A stretch of 64,000 bases of DNA. Origin: an uncultured Acetatifactor sp. GTDB lineage: Bacteria; Bacillota; Clostridia; Lachnospirales; Lachnospiraceae. Within the stretch, counting starts at the first letter, position 1; every line of letters starts with the position of its first letter. Position numbers and translations under genes: made by a program. Location: NCBI GenBank assembly GCA_910584865.1, contig CAJUCE010000019.1, positions 1,140 through 65,139 on the forward strand. The letters are read 5' to 3'. This document shows, in pieces, positions 17,422 to 25,966 of this stretch. The notes beneath the pieces were generated by a model. It was not told the DNA's origin. It worked only from the letters and a program-made list of their open reading frames with translations, and searched no databases.

Positions 17422-19242
17422 ATGAAATATTACTGCAATCCAATCAACGTCCCTTATCGGTATCAGTTCAATATGGATCCCAGGTCAAATGGCAAGCTGC
17501 AGATCGACAGGGAAGCGGCGGATCCGTCCATGATATTGTTTCAGGGAAAATATTACATCTTCGCATCCATGAACCTTAGCGTGTGGGTTTCCGAGGATAT
17601 GGTAAACTGGGAGGCACACAGGCTGCCGGACAATCTGCCGTTGTACGACTATGCCCCGGACGTGCGCGTATGCGGGGAGTACGTCTATTTCTCGGCCTCC
17701 AAAAAGGGAGAAAACTGCAATTATTACCGGACAAAGGATATTGTGAACGGCCCTTATGAAGAGATTCCCGGGACATTCGATTTCTGGGATCCGAACCTGT
17801 TTTTCGACGACGACGGCCGGATTTATTTTTACTGGGGGTGCTCCAATATCACACCGGTATGGGGCGTGGAACTGGAGCCGGAGACCATGCTGCCAAAAAC
17901 GGAGCGGATTGCCCTGATCGACGGGGATGGTTACGAGAGAGGGTATGAGCGCATGGGCGTGGACAACTGCGAATTTCCCCGGGGCGAGGAGGAAGTGGAG
18001 CAGATGTTTCAAGGATTTTTAAAACAGAGCAGCGTGCCTGCCGGCCAGGTTCCGGAGCACCTGCTTTCGCAAATCAGGGGAATGTTTACGCGCAGGCCTT
18101 TCATTGAAGGTGCATGGATGGACAAGCAAGCCGGAAAATATTATTTGCAGTACGCATGTCCGGGCGCGGAATACAATGTCTATGCGGACGGCGTATATGT
18201 AGGGGATTCGCCGCTGGGCCCCTTTAACCTCGCCGCGAACAATCCGTTTTCCTATCACCCCGGGGGCTTCATGCCGGGCGCCGGACACGGCTCCACCATG
18301 CGGGATCGGAACGGAAGCCTATGGCATACATCAACCATGCGTATCAGCGTCAATCATCAGTTTGAACGGCGCGTCGGCATCTGGCCCGCGGGGTTTGACA
18401 AGGACGGCGAGCTATTCTGCAACCAGAATTACGGCGACTGGCCCATCGCAGTGAGTGAAAAGGTTGGCGATGACCCATGGCGGGAGCCCCAGTGGTATCT
18501 GCTGAACTACAAAAAGCCTGTAACCGCTTCTTCCTGCGCGGAAGGTAGTGCCCCCGGCCTGGCTGTCAATGAAGATTCCCAGACATGGTGGCGGGCGGCA
18601 TCCGCCGAAAGCGGACAGTGGATTGAAGCAGATTTGGAAAAAGCAATGGATGTCCGGGCGATCCAGATTAACTTTGCGGACAATGCGCTTCCCATCGAAT
18701 CTCCGGGAAAAATCCAGGGTTCTCTGACACAGCCCAGATACATCGAGGAGCGGGATCTCATGACCCGCTATCTCCTGGAGGGGTCCCGGGACGGAAAAGA
18801 GTATTTTGTGATAGAGGATAAGTCCCGGGTCAACACGGATCTGCCCCATGACCTGATTGTCCGGGAGGAGGGCATCCGGGTACGCTTTGTGAAGCTGACG
18901 ATTCTGCAGGTTCCCTATGATGTCACGCCCTGTATTTCCGGCCTGCGGATATTCGGCATCGGCGACGGCGAAAAGCCCCAAATTCCCGTGTACAGCATAC
19001 AGAGAAGCGGCGATCGCCTGGATCTGCTCGCAGAGATTGAGAACAGGGCGGATGCCGCAGGCTATAACATTTTGTGGGGGCATGCGGAAGACAAACTATA
19101 CCACAGCTATCAGGTCTATAAGAGCGACGAGGCGTTGACGCATAAAAGAATCGGCGCGCTGGTAAAATCCCAGGATTATTTTGTGCGCGTGGATGCCTTT
19201 AACGAAAACGGGATTACCCACGGAAAGGTGACAAAATTATGA
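17422..19242 (+). CDS. Family 43-like glycosidase with C-terminal carbohydrate-binding region
   Basis: 606 residues. Residues about 25-330 form a five-bladed propeller glycosidase of the GH43 type. The base aspartate is in ADPSMILFQGKYYIFAS, the second aspartate in FWDPNLFFDDDGRIYFYW, and the acid glutamate in FIEGAWMDKQAGKYYLQYA. Residues about 365-515 resemble an F5/8-type C (discoidin/CBM32) domain (ASSCAEGSAPGLAVNEDSQT, WIEADLEKAMDVRAIQINF), followed by an Fn3-like tail. No signal peptide, so action on an imported oligosaccharide or glycoside is expected, typically arabinosidase/xylosidase. Good site AGGAGGAAAG. It overlaps the next gene by 4 bases, so translation is coupled to the rhamnosidase. 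Confidence 0.8.
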   Translation: MKYYCNPINVPYRYQFNMDPRSNGKLQIDREAADPSMILFQGKYYIFASMNLSVWVSEDMVNWEAHRLPDNLPLYDYAPDVRVCGEYVYFSASKKGENCNYYRTKDIVNGPYEEIPGTFDFWDPNLFFDDDGRIYFYWGCSNITPVWGVELEPETMLPKTERIALIDGDGYERGYERMGVDNCEFPRGEEEVEQMFQGFLKQSSVPAGQVPEHLLSQIRGMFTRRPFIEGAWMDKQAGKYYLQYACPGAEYNVYADGVYVGDSPLGPFNLAANNPFSYHPGGFMPGAGHGSTMRDRNGSLWHTSTMRISVNHQFERRVGIWPAGFDKDGELFCNQNYGDWPIAVSEKVGDDPWREPQWYLLNYKKPVTASSCAEGSAPGLAVNEDSQTWWRAASAESGQWIEADLEKAMDVRAIQINFADNALPIESPGKIQGSLTQPRYIEERDLMTRYLLEGSRDGKEYFVIEDKSRVNTDLPHDLIVREEGIRVRFVKLTILQVPYDVTPCISGLRIFGIGDGEKPQIPVYSIQRSGDRLDLLAEIENRADAAGYNILWGHAEDKLYHSYQVYKSDEALTHKRIGALVKSQDYFVRVDAFNENGITHGKVTKL

Positions 19243-21773
19243 GAGCCATCAATTTAAAGACAGAGCATTTGATTGATCCCATGGGAATAGATATGGCAAA
19301 ACCTTATTTGTCGTGGACATGCGAGGACGGCATCGTACAGACGGCTTATGAGATTGAGGCGGCAGCAGACGGCAGTCCCTGGTGGAACAGCGGCAGGGTT
19401 TCCGGCTCGCAGATGCATGCATTTTTGGAAAGAGAACTGTCGGGCAGACAGCGCATTATCTGGCGCGTCCGTCTCTGGGATGAGGAAGGACGGGAGGGCC
19501 CGTGGAGCGAACCTGCTTTTTTCGAGACAGGGATTTTGGATAAGTCCCATTTTCAGGCGAAATGGATTAATCCGGAGCTTATCTGTGACCCGGAAATCCA
19601 TAAACCCGCAAGCTATCTGAAGAAGAGTTTCCATGCCGCAAAAGGGAAATCGGCCAGGCTCTACATCACCTGCCACGGCCTCTATGAGGCATATCTCAAC
19701 GGAAAGCGTGTGGGAGATTTCGCGCTCGCTCCCGGCTGCTACAACTATGACCAAAGAGTGGCATACCAGACTTATGATGTCACGGATCTGATTCAGGACG
19801 GGGAGAACCTGGCGGAGGTCATCCTGGGGGACGGCTGGTATCGGAGTGTGTCGGGCGTGGACGGGGACCGCAACCTTTACGGGGCGGATGTGGCGCTGTT
19901 TTTCCAGCTGGAAATCGATAAGAAGATTGTATGTATTTCCGACGAAAACTGGACGGCATCCCAGTCGGGCCCCATTCGGGAGAACGATATGCAGCAGGGC
20001 GAAGTGATTGACGCGCGGATGGAGGAGATCACTGATTATCACGAGGTGAAGGTGGAAGACTTCGGCGTGGAGACGCTTTGCTGTGCCAACTGTATGCCCA
20101 TCGCGGAGATGGAGCATTTCCCGGGAAAACTGCTCAAAACGCCTGGCGGCGAGACGGTCATTGACTACGGACAGAATCTGGCCGGATATATCTCTTTCCG
20201 CCTGAAAGCCCATGCCGGGCAGAAAATCGTGCTGACCCATGGGGAGACACTGGACGAGAACGGCAATTTTACACAGGAAAATTTCCAGGACCGAAAACGC
20301 CACAAGGAGGGCGGTACCAGGCAGCAGGTGGTCTACACCTGTAAGGAAGGCCTGAATGAATACAAGGCAAGGTTCACCATCTGGGGCTTCCGCTATGCAA
20401 AGGTGGAGACGGATATCGACTTACAGGACGCGGCGTTCACGGCCATTGCGGTGTACTCGAAGATGCAGGAACTGGGAAGCTTTACCTGTTCCGACGCCGA
20501 TGTGAACCAGCTTGTGCACAACAGCATCTGGAGCCTGAAGTCCAATTTCTGCGATGTGCCCACGGACTGTCCCACCAGGGAGAGGGCGGCGTGGACAGGG
20601 GATATGGGCGTCTTCGCGTCCACAGGGCTGTATCTGGAGGACTGCTATCCGGTCATCCGCAAATGGCTGGCGGAGTGCCGCCTGACCCAGCATGAGGACG
20701 GGAAAGTGAGCAATATTTCTCCCAGGAACAATAACCCCGGCTTCTTTTCCGGGCTGTTGGCCGGTTCCGTGGGGTGGGGCGACGCCTGCATCATTGTACC
20801 CTATGTGCTTTACAAAAGATACGGGGATGTGCGGATTCTGGAAGAAAATTACGGGATGATGCAGAAGTGGTATTCTTTCCTGGAAGGGCGGGCGAAAAAC
20901 AAGCCGGAAAATGCCGCGGAGGAGATGGAGCAGAACCCTTACCGCGCCTATGCCATCGAGACAGGGGTGGATTACGGGGAATGGTGCGAGCCGGATGTGG
21001 ACAGCACTTCGGCCATGCGGGCTCCCCAGGGAAAGGTGGCCACCGCGTATTTTGCCCGCTCCGGGCAGATGCTTGCGGAGATCGCGGGGATTCTCGGGAA
21101 AGCGGAGAATGCTGTACGCTATGCCGAAATCGCGGAGAATGCCGGGAAGGCATTCCGCTATATGGCGACGGAGGACGGTAGGATCCATTCCGACAGACAG
21201 GCGGAGTATATCCGGGCGATCACCTTTGATTTATTGACGGAGGAAGAGAAACGTCAGGCGGCGGAGGACCTGAACCGCCTGGTGGTAAAATGCGCTTATC
21301 ACCTGAACACCGGATTCCTTTCCACGCCCCAGCTGTGTCCGGTGCTTGCGGATTACGGCTATGTGGAATCCGCGTACAGGCTGCTGCTCCAGGACACTAT
21401 GCCGGGCTGGCTCTACCAGGTGAAGAAGGGTGCCACCACCATCTGGGAGAACTGGGACGGAATCGACGAAAAGGGTGTGCCTTCCGCATCTCTGAACCAC
21501 TATTCCAAGGGGGCGGTCACGGGATGGCTGTTTGAGGGGGTGTGCGGGATCCGCCTGACAGATGGGGAGATCAGAATTCAGCCGCAGCCCTGCGGTATGC
21601 TGGACTATGCAAAGGCAGTATATCATTCGCCGGCGGGGGATATCGAGAGCGGCTGGCGGCGGGAGGGGGAAGGCTTTGTCTATGAGTTTGCCGTTCCGGC
21701 CAATGCCCGTGCGCAGATTCTTCTTCCTGACGGGAGAGAAGAATGGGTCGCGGCGGGGAGGCACTGTTTTTAA
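19239..21773 (+). CDS. Alpha-L-rhamnosidase, GH78
   Basis: 844 residues with GH78 domain order: N-terminal Fn3-like sandwich (LSWTCEDGIVQTAYEIEA), two jelly-rolls (LYITCHGLYEAYLNGKRVGD and the GDGWYRS block), then an alpha/alpha toroid. Diagnostic catalytic-region motif DCPTRERAAWTGDMG lies near residues 446-460, with WGDACIIVPYVLYKRYGD and GEWCEPDVDST further on, and TIWENWDG near 736. It is cytoplasmic. It removes terminal alpha-linked rhamnose from glycosides such as plant flavonoid rutinosides or pectin fragments and gives the locus its most informative substrate clue. The gene overlaps the stop of the convergent AraC gene by 4 bases. Confidence 0.9.
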   Translation: MRAINLKTEHLIDPMGIDMAKPYLSWTCEDGIVQTAYEIEAAADGSPWWNSGRVSGSQMHAFLERELSGRQRIIWRVRLWDEEGREGPWSEPAFFETGILDKSHFQAKWINPELICDPEIHKPASYLKKSFHAAKGKSARLYITCHGLYEAYLNGKRVGDFALAPGCYNYDQRVAYQTYDVTDLIQDGENLAEVILGDGWYRSVSGVDGDRNLYGADVALFFQLEIDKKIVCISDENWTASQSGPIRENDMQQGEVIDARMEEITDYHEVKVEDFGVETLCCANCMPIAEMEHFPGKLLKTPGGETVIDYGQNLAGYISFRLKAHAGQKIVLTHGETLDENGNFTQENFQDRKRHKEGGTRQQVVYTCKEGLNEYKARFTIWGFRYAKVETDIDLQDAAFTAIAVYSKMQELGSFTCSDADVNQLVHNSIWSLKSNFCDVPTDCPTRERAAWTGDMGVFASTGLYLEDCYPVIRKWLAECRLTQHEDGKVSNISPRNNNPGFFSGLLAGSVGWGDACIIVPYVLYKRYGDVRILEENYGMMQKWYSFLEGRAKNKPENAAEEMEQNPYRAYAIETGVDYGEWCEPDVDSTSAMRAPQGKVATAYFARSGQMLAEIAGILGKAENAVRYAEIAENAGKAFRYMATEDGRIHSDRQAEYIRAITFDLLTEEEKRQAAEDLNRLVVKCAYHLNTGFLSTPQLCPVLADYGYVESAYRLLLQDTMPGWLYQVKKGATTIWENWDGIDEKGVPSASLNHYSKGAVTGWLFEGVCGIRLTDGEIRIQPQPCGMLDYAKAVYHSPAGDIESGWRREGEGFVYEFAVPANARAQILLPDGREEWVAAGRHCF

Positions 21774-22858
21774 AACCGGGAGTACGCCGCCGGAGCGGTT
21801 GTCTCTTCCCGGGAGGTTCGGTTTCCTGCTTTTCGGTATTCAGTGGGGGTCATGCCCATGATTTCCATAAAAGCACGGTTAAAGCTGCGCTGGCTGTTAA
21901 AACCGGCTGCCGCCCACACATCCGTCAGCGGAAGGCTGCTGGTCTTTATCAGCTGTGCGGCATATTCCAGCCGGAGATGGTTTAAGTACCGGCGGAAATT
22001 GAGCTGCAGCTGCCGGGAGAAAATATTGGAAATATAGTATTTGTTCACATGAAGCTCCCTGGCCAGAAGCTCCAGGGTCAGGGAGTCTTGAAAATGTTCC
22101 GTCATGTATTGCACTAACTGGCAGGTGAGCTCCATACTGGCAGACTTCTCCTTTTTTGCGGGGGCGAGCCGGGGCCAAACCAGGGCAAACAGCAGCTGGA
22201 ACCATGCGGAGCACAGCTCGCTGTTTGCCGGCGGGGCTGTTTCCTTGCTGTCAGGCAATTCGCCGTTATCCGTCAGTGCGGTTTCCCTGCCATCAGGTAA
22301 TTCACCATTATCCGTTAGTGCTGTTTCCCTGCCGTCAGGTAATTCGTCATTGCCTGTCAAGGCTGTTTCCCGCCTATCAGACAATTCGTCAGTATCTGCA
22401 AATGCGTTTTCCGCCGCCGGGGACAATTTCCGGCCCGGATAAAGTTTTTTCAGGACAGGGTGTTCTTCCGGACAGGAGGCCCTGTCGGTGCAGGACAGGG
22501 TATAGAGCCTGTCCAGAGCCAGGGCACCGTCCGGGGTCAGTTCCCGGGCGGACAGAAAAGGGCGGGTTGGAGTGTATTTTTGAAGGAAGCGCGCATACAT
22601 GCCGGTGAGGGAGCTGTTGAAAATATATACGATCGTCCGGCTGTCTGCAGGAGCATGGTAACTGTGGATATGCTGCGGAAATATTACGGCACAGTCTCCC
22701 TTTCTCAGTTCCCGGCTTTTGTCCATAATCCGCACGATAAGGCTGCCTTCCAGGACAAGGAGGATTTCGCCGTGGTCATGGAGGTGCTCGGGAAATTCCA
22801 GGTTCATTGATTCAAAGGATTGTACTATGCTGCTTTTTTTCTCGTATAAAGGTTTCAT
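21770..22858 (-). CDS. AraC-family regulator with cupin sensor and repeat insert
   Basis: 362 residues from the ATG at 22858, chosen because GGGAGG stands 9 bases before it. The N-terminal cupin (LEFPEHLHDHGEILLVLEG, GDCAVIFPQHIHSYHA) binds the sugar. The C-terminal AraC helix-turn-helix pair is intact (LARELHVNKYYISNIFSRQL, then FNSQRSFNRAFMEIMGMTPTEYR). Between them lies a low-complexity spacer of four 14-residue units of the form ELPDGRETALTDN. It is convergent with the rhamnosidase and divergent from the ThuA gene, so it likely controls the ThuA/oxidoreductase branch. Family assignment is firm. Confidence 0.85.
   Translation of the reverse strand: MKPLYEKKSSIVQSFESMNLEFPEHLHDHGEILLVLEGSLIVRIMDKSRELRKGDCAVIFPQHIHSYHAPADSRTIVYIFNSSLTGMYARFLQKYTPTRPFLSARELTPDGALALDRLYTLSCTDRASCPEEHPVLKKLYPGRKLSPAAENAFADTDELSDRRETALTGNDELPDGRETALTDNGELPDGRETALTDNGELPDSKETAPPANSELCSAWFQLLFALVWPRLAPAKKEKSASMELTCQLVQYMTEHFQDSLTLELLARELHVNKYYISNIFSRQLQLNFRRYLNHLRLEYAAQLIKTSSLPLTDVWAAAGFNSQRSFNRAFMEIMGMTPTEYRKAGNRTSREETTAPAAYSRF
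22222..22390 (-). repeat. 42-base tandem repeat in the AraC gene
   Basis: Four imperfect copies of a 42-base unit encode 14-residue repeats (D/G-EL-P/S-D) in the linker between the cupin and the DNA-binding part. Copies two and three are nearly identical, pointing to recent slippage; 42 is a multiple of three, so copy-number change would alter linker length without a frameshift. Confidence 0.85.
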
Positions 22859-23008
22859 TTCCCCCAACCTCCCTGCTGACCAATTTTTGGCCAGTTATTC
22901 CTGCCATTTGGCAATCATTATAGTACGGCAGGTGCTATAATGTAAATACATAAAACGAAATTTTATCCGGAGTGCCGCCGCATTACCGGAGGAAAGAGAG
23001 GCATCAGA

Positions 23009-23725
23009 ATGGACAGAGAGAAGAAGGTTTTGATTTTCCAGGGCGGATGGGACGGCCATGAGCCCGCACAGGTAGCCCGGAGATTTGCAGGGATTATGAC
23101 AAAACATGGGTATGCCTGCGAGATTCATTCCAACCAGGATATCCTGTTGGATCAGGCGTACCTGATGGACATGGATTTAATCATTCCCTGTTGGACCATG
23201 GGGGAGATTGAGCCCGGGGCCAGGGAGAATATTTCAAAGGCAGTGGCTGCGGGCTGCGGCCTGGCTGGCTGTCACGGAGGGATGTGCGATGCGTTTCGGA
23301 ACGACACGGAGTGGCAGTTTATGACCGGGGGCCAGTGGGTCAGCCATCCGGGCGGGGACGGCGTCCGCTACCGGGTGAACATCCGCCATGGTTCCAGTCC
23401 CATCGTGGAAGGCCTGGAAGACTTCGAGGTATGCAGCGAGCAGTATTATCTGCATGTGGACCCCGCGGTGGAGGTGCTTGCGACAACCCGTTTTCCCATA
23501 GTGCCCTATTACCATATGTCCAACAAAGAGGTGGATATGCCGGTGGCATGGACGAAATTCTGGGGGAACGGCCGGGTGTTCTACAATTCCCTGGGGCATC
23601 ATGACGATGTGTTTGAGAAATCGCCCCAGGCCCAGGTACTGATGGAGCGGGGGATGCTCTGGGCGGCGCAGGGCAGGCAGTATGTCCTGGACCATGGCCT
23701 TACAACGGAGCGGTTTGAAGGTTGA
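23009..23725 (+). CDS. ThuA-like domain protein
   Basis: A 238-residue protein of the ThuA/trehalose-utilisation family, which has a glutamine-amidotransferase-like fold. The marks are VLIFQGGWDGHEP at the N-terminus, LIIPCWTMGEI, the Gly-rich GLAGCHGGMCDAFRND near residue 80, and a late VAWTKFWGNGRVFYNSLGH. The family is linked to catabolism of disaccharides via 3-keto intermediates, usually together with Gfo/Idh/MocA oxidoreductases, as here. It is encoded divergently from the AraC gene with a -10 TATAAT at 22936-22941 in the gap. ATG is preceded by GGAGGAAAGAGAGG. Catalytic activity of ThuA proteins is poorly established, so the role is by context. Confidence 0.8.
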   Translation: MDREKKVLIFQGGWDGHEPAQVARRFAGIMTKHGYACEIHSNQDILLDQAYLMDMDLIIPCWTMGEIEPGARENISKAVAAGCGLAGCHGGMCDAFRNDTEWQFMTGGQWVSHPGGDGVRYRVNIRHGSSPIVEGLEDFEVCSEQYYLHVDPAVEVLATTRFPIVPYYHMSNKEVDMPVAWTKFWGNGRVFYNSLGHHDDVFEKSPQAQVLMERGMLWAAQGRQYVLDHGLTTERFEG

Positions 23726-23874
23726 AAGACCGGGGGAGCGGCGCAGGGAATACAGGAGACAATGCGGGGTTCGGTTACGGCGGAAAACGAAATAGCAAAA
23801 TGGAGCCGTGCGGAAAGAGAAAGAGTAAGGGAAACAGTAAGAAAGACAATAAGAAAAACAGAAAGGAAACATAA

Positions 23875-25050
23875 ATGGAAAAAGTCAAAATCGGTATCCT
23901 GGGCCTGGGGGCCATCAGCGGGATTTACCTGAAAAATCTGACGAAACTGTTCCGGGAAGTGGAGGTCTGGGGTATCTATGACCTGATTCCGGAGAAGGTG
24001 GCCGCGGCGAAAGAGGCGTACCAAATTCCCAGGGGCTATTCCTCCATGGAAGAAATGATGCAGGACCCGGAGATTGAGATTGTCCTGAATCTGACCAGGC
24101 CCTTCGAGCACTATGAGACGACAAAGGCAGCGTTGAGGGCGGGCAAGCATGTCTACAGCGAAAAACCCCTTGCCGCCACCTATGAGGAAGGCTGCGAACT
24201 GGCAGCCCTGGCCAAAGAGAAGAACCTGATGTTGGGCGGTGCGCCGGATACCTTTCTGGGCGCAGGCATCCAGACCTGCCGCAAGCTTATCGACGACGGG
24301 TTCATAGGGCGTCCCGTCGGCGCATCCGCCCGGATGATCTGCCATGGACATGAAACCTGGCACCCGTCCCCGGAATTCTATTATCAAAACGGCGGCGGGC
24401 CGATGATGGACATGGGCCCCTATTATCTCACTGCACTGGTGAACCTCCTGGGCAGGGCGGATTCTCTGACAGGCGTGGTGTCCAAAAGCTTTGAAACCCG
24501 AACCATTACAAGCGCGCCCCTGTACGGCAGGGAGATTCAGGTGGAGGTTCCCACCCATGTAAACGGTATCCTGCAGTTTGCAAACGGCGCGGTGGCAACC
24601 ATCACAACTACCTTTGACGTATACTATGATTCTTCCGCAAGCCTGGAGATATACGGTACAAAAGGAACCCTCCGGGCGCCGGATCCCAATGGGTTCGGGG
24701 GGCCTGTCACGCTGCTGCGCCCCGAGGACGGCGCCTTCAGGGAGATCCCTCTGGTTTTCGATTATAAAGAAAACAGCCGCGGACTGGGCCTGGCGGACAT
24801 GGCAAAGGCGCTGCGGGAAGGACGTGCCCTTAGGGCAGGCAGCGAGCAGACCCTCCATGTACTGGAGATTATGACTGCCTTCGAGAAGAGCAGCAGGGAG
24901 GGAAGGCGCATCCTCCTGGAAAGCCCTTACGAACGCCGGGATGCCATGTGCAGTGAAAAGGTCAGGGGGATTTTTTCTAAGCCATTCTCAGGACCAAAGA
25001 GAAGGGATGAAAAAATAGAGGGCGGAGGAACCGGTGGTTCTTGTCCATGA
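23875..25050 (+). CDS. Gfo/Idh/MocA-family oxidoreductase
   Basis: 391-residue NAD(P)-dependent sugar dehydrogenase. The Rossmann fold opens with IGILGLGAISGIYLKNL, and the family motif YSEKPLA appears near residue 96. The C-terminal alpha/beta domain carries GGGPMMDMGPYYLTALVNLLG with the conserved Asp and Tyr near 178-184. The last 50 residues are basic and longer than usual. A 149-base purine-rich gap separates it from the ThuA gene, and it starts after GAAAGGAAAC. With ThuA and the TIM-barrel isomerase it could oxidise a sugar hydroxyl to ketone during glycoside breakdown. Family certain, substrate unknown. Confidence 0.85.
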   Translation: MEKVKIGILGLGAISGIYLKNLTKLFREVEVWGIYDLIPEKVAAAKEAYQIPRGYSSMEEMMQDPEIEIVLNLTRPFEHYETTKAALRAGKHVYSEKPLAATYEEGCELAALAKEKNLMLGGAPDTFLGAGIQTCRKLIDDGFIGRPVGASARMICHGHETWHPSPEFYYQNGGGPMMDMGPYYLTALVNLLGRADSLTGVVSKSFETRTITSAPLYGREIQVEVPTHVNGILQFANGAVATITTTFDVYYDSSASLEIYGTKGTLRAPDPNGFGGPVTLLRPEDGAFREIPLVFDYKENSRGLGLADMAKALREGRALRAGSEQTLHVLEIMTAFEKSSREGRRILLESPYERRDAMCSEKVRGIFSKPFSGPKRRDEKIEGGGTGGSCP

Positions 25051-25966
25051 TGGGGCGGAACATATTTATTAGGCACTTAACGAGGAAAGCTTATGTAAAG
25101 CGGCAAAATTGGGTTCCGGTTTATCCGGGTTAGAAATTGTACAGAAATAACTTGTGATTTGCGATTGCCAAAATCAGGAATCCGTATGGTACGCCCTGCG
25201 AAATCCTGCAAGCCCCAATATGCTTGGCATTCCACTCACTATCCACTTGAAAAGAGCTAATTTGTTGCGTTTATCTCTGAATATGGCGTTTTCAGTCAGC
25301 GCTTTAAATAATTCTTGTTTTTTCGCCATGATGAGAGTATAATGCAGAGTGTATACGATGCCTTTTGCATCGCAAGAAGGAGTTGGCAGATGCTTCCAGG
25401 CAAGCGGCATATCCTGATTGCTGTGGCAAATCCTGTTCCTAAGGCAATCAGCGTTGTTGATTCCATTGTTTCTATTTTCGGCGGCAATTTCCATATTGTC
25501 TTTCTCTGAAATTTGATCAATGCCATTGTAGCGGTGCTTAATATTATCCAGAAGCTTCTTCTTGGCCTGGGTATGAGCGCGTTGGGTCAGGGAACAATCG
25601 CCGTTCCCATTGTAGATGGCCTGGTGGACAAATATATGGGATAGGGAAACGGCAAAGGACGGCGGCAGTTATGGGCAGAAGGGGCGATGTATGTCGTTCC
25701 TTTTGTGCTAGAAGAGGCCATTGCGGCAGGCTTGTCCATTTGGAGTTTTTGCGAAAGTCAGGGAAAGGAAAGCCCAGAGCCAGAAAAGGTAAGCACAATT
25801 GAGGAGACTTCTATGAAAAAATGCGCTGATCAGCGATGTCCTCCTGGGAGAAGCTGGCAGAACGGTTTGGGCTGTAGACAGATACGGATGTACCTGGATG
25901 GCGTCTTCTCCCACAGCCTCGGCGGCAGGAGGGAAAAGCTAGGAGGACAGGGAGGCAAAGTAGACT
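25051..25966. other. Gap with probable gene relics
   Basis: No intact gene can be defended. On the plus strand at about 25512-25643 a frame reads LLLGLGMSALGQGTIAVPIVD before a stop, preceded by a stop and lacking a ribosome site. It is followed at 25687-25995 by a frame beginning MYVVPFVLEEAIAAGLSIW whose C-terminal half is Arg/Gly/Gln-rich and overlaps the kinase start. On the minus strand, 25174-25329 could encode a 51-residue peptide (MAKKQELFKALTENAIF...). None resembles AgrB or AgrD, although an agr-like kinase follows. Confidence 0.35.

Noticed and set aside
19254..20303. 349-codon minus-strand frame inside the rhamnosidase gene
   Set aside because: Shadow of the GH78 coding frame, without a ribosome site or motif.
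23599..24858. 419-codon minus-strand frame across ThuA and oxidoreductase genes
   Set aside because: Both plus-strand genes are intact family members; the antisense translation is Arg/His/Pro-rich and spans two genes.
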